Shown here: positions 6,104 to 10,833 of the stretch, one piece after another
How the letters are laid out: every line of letters starts with the position of its first letter
Position numbering within the stretch: position 1 is the first letter of the stretch
NCBI GenBank assembly: GCA_028865155.1
Contig: JAGWKW010000029.1
Coordinates: 1-10,833 of the forward strand
Source: Alphaproteobacteria bacterium
Lineage (GTDB): Bacteria; Pseudomonadota; Alphaproteobacteria; UBA9219
DNA: 10,833 nt
Direction of reading: 5' to 3'
Notes under the pieces: model-generated
What the model was told of the DNA's origin: nothing
The model's database searches: none
The model's input: the letters and a program-made list of their open reading frames with translations, nothing else
Made by a program: the position numbers and the translations under genes

Positions 6104-6646
6104 ATGGTCGGAAAACCACGCAAACCTTCGGGCAAATCGCTAAAACCCTTGGTCGGGCTTGTGATGGGCAGCCAGTCGGACTGGGAAACCATGCAGCATG
6201 CGGGCAAGGTTCTGGCCGATTTCGGCGTGCCTTTTGAAGTCGGGATCGTCTCGGCCCACCGCACGCCCGAACGGCTGGTTGCCTATGCGCAATCGGCGGC
6301 GGGGCGGGGGCTCAAGGCCGTCATCGCAGGCGCAGGCGGGGCGGCGCATCTGCCCGGCATGATCGCGGCGCTGACGACGTTACCGGTCTTCGGCGTTCCG
6401 GTGGAGAGCAAAACTTTGGACGGGCTCGACAGCCTGTTGTCGATTGCGCAAATGCCGGCCGGTATTCCTGTCGGCACGCTGGCCATCGGCAAGGCGGGTT
6501 CGATCAATGCCGGCTTGCTGGCCGTGTCCGTTCTTGCGCTCGGTGACGAAAAGCTTGCGGCCAAGCTTGCCAGATGGCGCGCAAAACAAACCGCTTCCGT
6601 CGCCCAAAAACCGTCCGCCAAAAAGCAGTTGGGCAAGAAGAAATGA
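6104..6646 (+). CDS. purE: N5-carboxyaminoimidazole ribonucleotide mutase
   Basis: Class I PurE moves the carboxyl group of N5-CAIR to C4, giving CAIR, in de novo purine synthesis. The 180-residue product carries the full set of family motifs: [13 protein letters not shown] (18-30), the active-site SAHRTPERL (50-58; His52 corresponds to E. coli His45), [16 protein letters not shown] (76-91), [21 protein letters not shown] (96-116), and [20 protein letters not shown] (121-140). It is somewhat longer than the common length of about 160-170. There is a short basic lead ([15 protein letters not shown]) and a Lys/Ala/Gln-rich tail (161-180) that falls outside the conserved fold. Its last codons overlap the purK start as ATGA, so the two are translated together. 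The adjacent purK confirms class I (mutase) rather than the class II AIR carboxylase. Confidence 0.96.
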   Translation: MVGKPRKPSGKSLKPLVGLVMGSQSDWETMQHAGKVLADFGVPFEVGIVSAHRTPERLVAYAQSAAGRGLKAVIAGAGGAAHLPGMIAALTTLPVFGVPVESKTLDGLDSLLSIAQMPAGIPVGTLAIGKAGSINAGLLAVSVLALGDEKLAAKLARWRAKQTASVAQKPSAKKQLGKKK

Positions 6647-7743
6647 AGGTCTTCGCTCCCGGTTCGACCATCGGCATTCTGGGCGGCGGGCAGCTGGGGC
6701 GCATGACGGCTCTGGCCGCCGCCAAGCTTGGCTATCGCTGCCATATTTTCTGTCCCGGCAAGAACGAACCGGCGGTCGGCGTTGCGGCAGCGCATACGTG
6801 CGCCGGATTCGACGACCGTGCCGCGCTTGAGGCTTTCGCACAGTCTGTCGATGTCGCAACACTGGAATGGGAAAATGTTCCCGTCGAAGCGCCGGAGATC
6901 GTCGGCAAACATGTTCCGATGTATCCCGGCGTCGAGGTTTTGCGTATGGCGCAGGACCGCGAGCAGGAAAAGACTTTCGCGCGGCAGGCTGGCGTCGGCA
7001 CGGCAGATTTCGCCATCGTGCGCTCGGAGGCCGAGCTTGCCGAGGCGATGCAGCGGTTTTCCTTGCCCGCGATCCTTAAATCGACGCGCATGGGCTATGA
7101 CGGCAAGGGACAGGTTAAAATTACGTCCGGTATGGATGCGGCGCAGGCATGGCGTGAGATGGGCAGTCAGGTCGGCATTCTGGAAGCTTTCATCGATTTC
7201 GCCTGCGAGGTTTCGGTTATTGTCGCAGCGCGCGCCGATGGCGAAACGCTGGCCTATCCGGCCATCGAAAATGTGCATCGCCACCATATCCTCGACCGGA
7301 CTTTCGCGCCCGCGCGGGTCGATCCCTCTATTGCGGACGAAGCCGTGCAGGCGGCGCAACTTATGGCGCGCAAGCTTGGCGTGGTTGGGCTTTTGGCCGT
7401 AGAATTTTTCGTGCTACGCCAACCCGACGGGCAGGGGCGGCGCGTCCTGCTTAACGAAATCGCACCGCGCCCGCATAATTCGGGGCACTGGACGATGGAT
7501 GCCTGCCCGACCAGCCAGTTCGAACAGCTTGTGCGCGCGGTTTGCGGCCTGCCGCTCGGCGACGTGACGCCGCACAGTCGGGCCGAAATGCTGAATTTGA
7601 TCGGCGAAGATGCCAACCGCTGGGAAGAATTCCTGAAAATGCCGCAAACGAGCCTCCACCTGTATGGCAAGGACGATATCCGCCCCGGCCGCAAGATGGG
7701 GCATGTCAACTTCCTTAAAGGCGCGTGGAACGGCAAGGAATAG
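6643..7743 (+). CDS. purK: N5-carboxyaminoimidazole ribonucleotide synthase
   Basis: PurK uses ATP and bicarbonate to convert AIR to N5-CAIR, which PurE then rearranges. The 366-residue ATP-grasp protein shows [12 protein letters not shown] (10-21) in the N-terminal pre-ATP-grasp fold. [12 protein letters not shown] (146-157) follows in the ATP lid. LLAVEFFVL (250-258) and [14 protein letters not shown] (271-284) cover the metal- and ATP-binding residues. The PurK-specific C-terminal motif [16 protein letters not shown] (341-356) is present. The ATG at 6643 overlaps the purE stop by 4 nt. The frame is open further upstream inside purE, but the conserved N-terminus begins just after this ATG. 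The coding region is intact and of normal length. Confidence 0.97.
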   Translation: MKVFAPGSTIGILGGGQLGRMTALAAAKLGYRCHIFCPGKNEPAVGVAAAHTCAGFDDRAALEAFAQSVDVATLEWENVPVEAPEIVGKHVPMYPGVEVLRMAQDREQEKTFARQAGVGTADFAIVRSEAELAEAMQRFSLPAILKSTRMGYDGKGQVKITSGMDAAQAWREMGSQVGILEAFIDFACEVSVIVAARADGETLAYPAIENVHRHHILDRTFAPARVDPSIADEAVQAAQLMARKLGVVGLLAVEFFVLRQPDGQGRRVLLNEIAPRPHNSGHWTMDACPTSQFEQLVRAVCGLPLGDVTPHSRAEMLNLIGEDANRWEEFLKMPQTSLHLYGKDDIRPGRKMGHVNFLKGAWNGKE

Positions 7744-7754
7744 GCCGGACTTGT

Positions 7755-7772
7755 GCCGGGTGCCCCGGTTTT
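7755..7772 (+). terminator. Candidate weak intrinsic terminator after purK
   Basis: CCGGG (7756-7760) and CCCGG (7764-7768) form a 5-bp GC stem with a 3-nt loop, extendable by one G-T wobble. Four T residues follow (7769-7772). It sits 12 bp after the purK stop. The stem and T-run are both short, so termination would be partial, and some read-through into the HIT gene is likely. Confidence 0.45.
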
Positions 7773-7804
7773 GTACCCTTGGCCGACCAACCTTGGAGAG
7801 CGCG

Positions 7805-8170
7805 ATGAACTACGACGCCAACAATATCTTCGCCAAAATCCTGCGCGGCGAGATTCCATGCAAGAAAGTTTACGAAGACGATTACGCGCTCGCCTTCCAC
7901 GATATCAACCCGCAAGCGCCGGTTCATATCCTTGTCATCCCCAAAGGGCCCTATTCGAATTACGAGGATTTCGCCTCGAGCGCCGAAAGCGACGAACTTG
8001 CCGGGTTCCAGCGTGCGCTTCTTAAAACGATTGCCGCTGCAGGCGTTTCGGCGGGCGGCTATCGCCTGATCTCGAATTGCGGCGTCAACGCGCATCAGGA
8101 AGTGCCGCATTACCACGTCCATATTCTTGGCGGTCGTGACCTTGGCGCGATGCTGGGGAAAGCGGCCTGA
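7805..8170 (+). CDS. HIT-family (HinT-like) nucleotide-binding hydrolase
   Basis: This 121-residue histidine-triad protein carries the HIT signature H102-Y-H104-V-H106-I-L (His104 is the expected nucleophile) followed by GGRDL. The upstream conserved parts are NIFAKILRGEIPCKKVYED (7-25), the DINPQAPVHILVIPK block (33-47) and GYRLISNCGVNAHQEVPH (85-102). This layout fits the Hint branch, whose members hydrolyse nucleoside phosphoramidates and acyl-adenylates; the physiological substrate cannot be read from sequence. The start has GGAGAG (7795-7800) 4 nt upstream of the ATG. It follows purK on the same strand after a candidate weak terminator and is convergent with the XRE regulator gene, 8 bp away. 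No signal peptide is present, so it is cytoplasmic. Confidence 0.93.
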   Translation: MNYDANNIFAKILRGEIPCKKVYEDDYALAFHDINPQAPVHILVIPKGPYSNYEDFASSAESDELAGFQRALLKTIAAAGVSAGGYRLISNCGVNAHQEVPHYHVHILGGRDLGAMLGKAA

Positions 8171-8178
8171 AACTTGTC

Positions 8179-8637
8179 TTAGGCTTCGTCGGCCATCGAC
8201 TTGATCAGCTCGTAAACCTTGCGGCGCTGCTTGGCATCCTGAATGCGATAATAGGCGCGTACCAATTCCAGCGTTTCGCGGCGATGCAGAATGTCGGAAC
8301 CGTTCTGGTTCGAGGGCGCGCCTTCAAGCTGTTCCTGCCCTTCTTCGGCGAAACCCGGCTGGGTTACGCCGGGCATTTCCTCGAAGAAATAACTGACCGG
8401 AACGGAAAGGATTTGCGAGATATGGAACAGGCGGCTCGACCCCATGCGGTTGACGCCGCGCTCGTATTTCTGGATTTGCTGGAAAGTCAGACCCAGCGCC
8501 TTGCCGAGCTGTTCCTGACTCAAACCGACTAGGTTTCGGCGCACACGCATGCGCCCGCCGACATGTACGTCGACAGGGTCGGGATTTTCGGAACGAAGGT
8601 TGGGGTGCTTGATTTTATTTGCCGATGCTGAGGTCAT
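8179..8637 (-). CDS. XRE/Cro-CI-type helix-turn-helix transcriptional regulator
   Basis: This 152-residue DNA-binding protein has an XRE helix-turn-helix domain at about 27-86 (GGRMRVRRNLVGLSQEQLG, ALGLTFQQIQKYERGVNRM, ISQILSVPVSYFF); TFQQIQKYERG is the recognition-helix region. A variable Gln/Glu/Gly-rich linker (about 89-115) follows. The conserved C-terminal helix pair begins at ETLELVRAYYRIQDAKQRRK and continues with VYELIKSM. This layout is common in alphaproteobacterial XRE regulators; targets are unknown. The ATG at 8637 is chosen because AAAGGA lies 7 nt upstream; an in-frame TTG at 8703 would add 22 unconserved residues. It lies downstream of lnt on the same strand with a 154-bp gap in which I see no terminator or clear promoter. 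It may be transcribed with corC-lnt or on its own. Confidence 0.93.
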   Translation of the reverse strand: MTSASANKIKHPNLRSENPDPVDVHVGGRMRVRRNLVGLSQEQLGKALGLTFQQIQKYERGVNRMGSSRLFHISQILSVPVSYFFEEMPGVTQPGFAEEGQEQLEGAPSNQNGSDILHRRETLELVRAYYRIQDAKQRRKVYELIKSMADEA

Positions 8638-8644
8638 ACCAATA

Positions 8645-8650
8645 TCCTTT
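8645..8650 (-). promoter_or_regulatory. Ribosome binding site deciding the XRE regulator start
   Basis: Read on the minus strand, AAAGGA lies 7 nt before the ATG at 8637. It favours this start over the upstream TTG at 8703. Confidence 0.65.
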
Positions 8651-8791
8651 ATATTGAAATCCGGGCGCGAATAACTCTTCCCTTCCAATTCAAATACTTT
8701 CAAAGCCCATAAGCTTGTATGTATTCGATCTCTTCTATCAAATCAGGCCCAGTCAAACATCGCCAGACCAGAGCAGCCCGTTGTGTATCTT

Positions 8792-10378
8792 CTATTTGGA
8801 ACGGCTTTCGGCCTTTTCGTATCTTTTGCAGACGAAGGCTAGACCAGCCACCAGAAGGAATACAACCAACACGGGTGTATCGCCCATTTTGGCATAGAAA
8901 GTCAAGAATAAAGGGGTAGGCAGATCGCTGTCGATAAAGCCCTTCTTTTCCAAGCCCAAACGTTTGTCGATGCGCCCCAGAGGGCCGATGACACCGGATA
9001 TTCCCGTATTCGCGTCCCGAATCATAGGCAGCCCTTCCTCGATCGCGCGGACGCGGGCGATGTCAAAATGCTGGTACGGGCCGATCGTGTCGCCGTACCA
9101 GGCGTCGTTGGTGACATTGATCATCAGGTCTGGGCGGTCATGCGAATCGACGACGGCGCCGGGGAAAATGGCTTCGTAGCAGATCAGGGGGCTGAAAGAC
9201 GGCAGACCGGGCACGCGCAGGGTGCGCGGACCCGGGCCGGGGCTGAAATCCTCGTCGCTCGCGGCCAAAGCCTTGACCGAGGGCGGAAGGAATTTGCGGA
9301 ACGGCATATATTCGCCGAACGGAACCAGATGCGCTTTGTCATAACCGGCGGTCAGCTGCCCCTTGTCGTTGACAGATGTCAATGAATTATAGAAACGGAT
9401 ATTTCCGTTTTCATCGAGCGTGCGGCGGATAACGCCCGTAATCAAGATGCCGTTTGGCGGCAGGTGTGCGGCGATCTCTGCACGGCGTTCCGGGTTTTCG
9501 TAGAGGAAGTAAACGGCAGCCGCTTCGGGCCAGATGACGGCGGTAACGGATTTCTTGGATGGTGCCGAGGTCATCGCAAGCCGTTCGTCAAAATCCGCCT
9601 CGCGGTCGTTTGCCGACCATTTGTATTTCTGCGCGGTATCGGGCTGCACGATGCGCAGGCGTACACCCGGCACGGTGCCGACATGCGTAGTCAGAAGCCG
9701 TGTCTCGCCCCATCCGGCCAGCGCGATCAAAAAGACAAGGCTTGCAGCGAAAGCGCGGCGGCCTGTTTTCGAGCCATCCGCCAGCGCGGCGGGCAGGGTG
9801 CTTGTGACGGAGGTGACAAGGCTGAGCCCATAGATGCCGGCAAGGCTGGCAAATTGCAAAACCGGCAATATGCCTGACCATGCGTAACCGGTCAGGTTCC
9901 ACGGAAATCCGGTGAACAGGTGGCCGCGCGCATAATCGGCCACGAACCACATCAGGCCGAAGGTGATTGCGCCCGCCGTGCCGCGCAGGCCGATCGCACG
10001 CGCGATAGCTGCCGCAAGCCCGTAATAGATCGCGAACAAGGCGGGCAATCCTGCGACCGCCAAGGGAATCGCCCACCAGAAATGCGCGAGATCGACGAAC
10101 ATCGAATCCGCGATCCAGTAAAGGCTGCAGGTCAGGAAGCCGAAGGCGAACCACCAGCCCGTCAAAAAAGCCTGTCTTTTTTTCTTGGTTCCCTGAAGCA
10201 GAAAAATCAGCGCCGGAAAACACACCCACATCAAGGGAAAGAAATCGAAAGGCGGCATCGCCAGCGTCAGCGCGGCGCCAAAGGCGAAGGCCAAACCCGC
10301 CCGGCGCCACCTTTTGGCCGCGTGCAGATAATTGACAAAGGAAAAAAGGAAGACGCGAATCGCGCTCGCATATTTCAT
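8792..10378 (-). CDS. lnt: Apolipoprotein N-acyltransferase
   Basis: Lnt is an inner-membrane enzyme that adds the third acyl chain to the N-terminal cysteine of diacylated lipoproteins. From the ATG at 10378 it has 528 residues, within the family range. The N-terminal half (about 20-225) is a series of membrane segments with the conserved FPWNLTGYAW (158-167). The C-terminal half is the nitrilase-like domain. The catalytic triad is visible as Glu285 (VIWPEAA), Lys348 (YDKAHLVPFGEY) and Cys400 (PLICYEAIFP), matching E. coli E267/K335/C387. NVTNDAWYG and RDANTGISGVIGP are also present. A final hydrophobic segment lies near the C-terminus (VLVVFLLVAGLAFV). The start is not certain: no Shine-Dalgarno precedes the ATG, and an in-frame TTG at 10426 would add 16 residues. 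It follows corC by 53 bp on the same strand, a common pairing. Confidence 0.96.
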   Translation of the reverse strand: MKYASAIRVFLFSFVNYLHAAKRWRRAGLAFAFGAALTLAMPPFDFFPLMWVCFPALIFLLQGTKKKRQAFLTGWWFAFGFLTCSLYWIADSMFVDLAHFWWAIPLAVAGLPALFAIYYGLAAAIARAIGLRGTAGAITFGLMWFVADYARGHLFTGFPWNLTGYAWSGILPVLQFASLAGIYGLSLVTSVTSTLPAALADGSKTGRRAFAASLVFLIALAGWGETRLLTTHVGTVPGVRLRIVQPDTAQKYKWSANDREADFDERLAMTSAPSKKSVTAVIWPEAAAVYFLYENPERRAEIAAHLPPNGILITGVIRRTLDENGNIRFYNSLTSVNDKGQLTAGYDKAHLVPFGEYMPFRKFLPPSVKALAASDEDFSPGPGPRTLRVPGLPSFSPLICYEAIFPGAVVDSHDRPDLMINVTNDAWYGDTIGPYQHFDIARVRAIEEGLPMIRDANTGISGVIGPLGRIDKRLGLEKKGFIDSDLPTPLFLTFYAKMGDTPVLVVFLLVAGLAFVCKRYEKAESRSK

Positions 10379-10431
10379 GCGCAAGCATTCGCATTCGCAA
10401 CGCAGCGCGTCAAATCGAAAAAACAAGGATG

Positions 10432-10833
10432 CTAAGCGTGTGCGTGGTTAGCAGTGGCAGGTTCTGCGGCGCGGCGCGGCGGTTTGATGCGCAGGCGGCT
10501 GACGCGGCTTTGGTTCATCTCCACGATCTCGAAGGTCAGGCCGGATTCGTTCGGGAAGCTTTCGCCGACATGGGGCATGCGCCCCGCCAGATGCGCGACA
10601 TAGCCGCCGAGCGTATCGACATCCTCGCCTTCCATCGGCGGCAGATGCAGGCCTGTCTGATGCTCGAACGCCTCGATGGTCAGGCGTGCGTCGGCCAGAA
10701 GCGTGCCGTCTGCGCGGACGATAAGCGGCGGCGCGCCGGGTGCATCATGTTCGTCTTCGATCTCGCCGACGATTTCCTCGACAAGGTCTTCGATCGTCAC
10801 CAGCCCGTCGATGCCGCCGAATTCGTCGATGAC
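10432..10833 (-). CDS. corC: CorC/HlyC-family CBS-domain protein, C-terminal 133 residues (5' end outside window)
   Basis: The frame is open through the right edge of the window. The visible part starts within the second CBS domain at VIDEFGGIDGLVTIEDLVEE, followed by IVGEIEDEHD, the signature at the end of the CBS pair in this family. The rest is the C-terminal CorC_HlyC domain (ADARLTIEAFEHQTGL, EDVDTLGGYVAHLAGRMP, GLTFEIVEMNQSRVSRLRI) and a short Ala/His-rich tail. The GTG at 10800 lies inside the conserved motif and is not the start. Members are linked to magnesium/cobalt efflux or resistance, usually on weak evidence, and are often mislabelled hemolysins. The neighbouring lnt supports the CorC (YbeX-like) assignment. 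Whether an N-terminal membrane domain exists cannot be seen here. Confidence 0.92.
   Translation of the reverse strand, partial: VIDEFGGIDGLVTIEDLVEEIVGEIEDEHDAPGAPPLIVRADGTLLADARLTIEAFEHQTGLHLPPMEGEDVDTLGGYVAHLAGRMPHVGESFPNESGLTFEIVEMNQSRVSRLRIKPPRRAAEPATANHAHA

Noticed and set aside
6283..7359. A 358-residue open frame on the minus strand opposite purE and purK
   Set aside because: It spans two well-supported genes on the other strand and its translation resembles no known protein.
9464..9877. A 137-residue + strand frame opposite lnt
   Set aside because: It is antisense to the nitrilase and membrane parts of lnt, with no recognisable motif.
9588..10400. A 270-residue frame overlapping lnt on the same strand
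   Set aside because: Lnt motifs and its catalytic triad run uninterrupted in the other frame, so this is a shadow frame.

Overview
The window looks like a housekeeping stretch of an alphaproteobacterial chromosome. It is moderately GC-rich by eye; I made no base count. The affiliation rests on the alphaproteobacterial style of RpoA and L17, on a YdcH/DUF465 protein and a small GGDEF-type protein next to purEK, and on a corC-lnt-XRE regulator cluster of the kind I recall from Rhodospirillales-like genomes. Genus and species cannot be named from the sequence. I see no transposase, integrase, CRISPR array, tRNA, rRNA, toxin-antitoxin pair or phage gene.

Layout. Left (1-3162, + strand): the end of the large ribosomal-protein/RNA-polymerase operon (rpoA, partial; rplQ), followed 4 nt later by a small six-cysteine lipoprotein and then an HtrA/DegP-type periplasmic protease with two PDZ domains. 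Next (3163-3960): a relatively AT-rich gap with a 28-bp dyad and a basic protein I do not recognise. Centre (3972-6025): a phosphofructokinase on the minus strand, a divergent 66-residue YdcH-family protein, and a minus-strand protein with a degenerate GGDEF domain. Right centre (6104-8170, + strand): purE and purK in an ATGA overlap, a candidate terminator, and a HIT-family hydrolase. Right (8179-10833, minus strand, read from the right edge): corC (partial), lnt and an XRE-type regulator.

How the genes fit together. rpoA-rplQ serve transcription and translation. The lipoprotein and DegP-type protease act in the envelope, as do Lnt (lipoprotein N-acylation) and CorC. The acylation step catalysed by Lnt would be needed to mature the lipoprotein near the left end. 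PurE and PurK carry out consecutive steps of purine synthesis, converting AIR to CAIR via N5-CAIR. PfkA commits fructose-6-phosphate to glycolysis.

I found no convincing multi-gene undescribed system. The points most worth a second look are the mirror-symmetric six-cysteine pattern of the small lipoprotein, the GGDEF protein that has lost its active site but kept an RxxD motif, the unrecognised basic protein behind an AT-rich dyad, and the Gly/Lys specificity signature of the phosphofructokinase.
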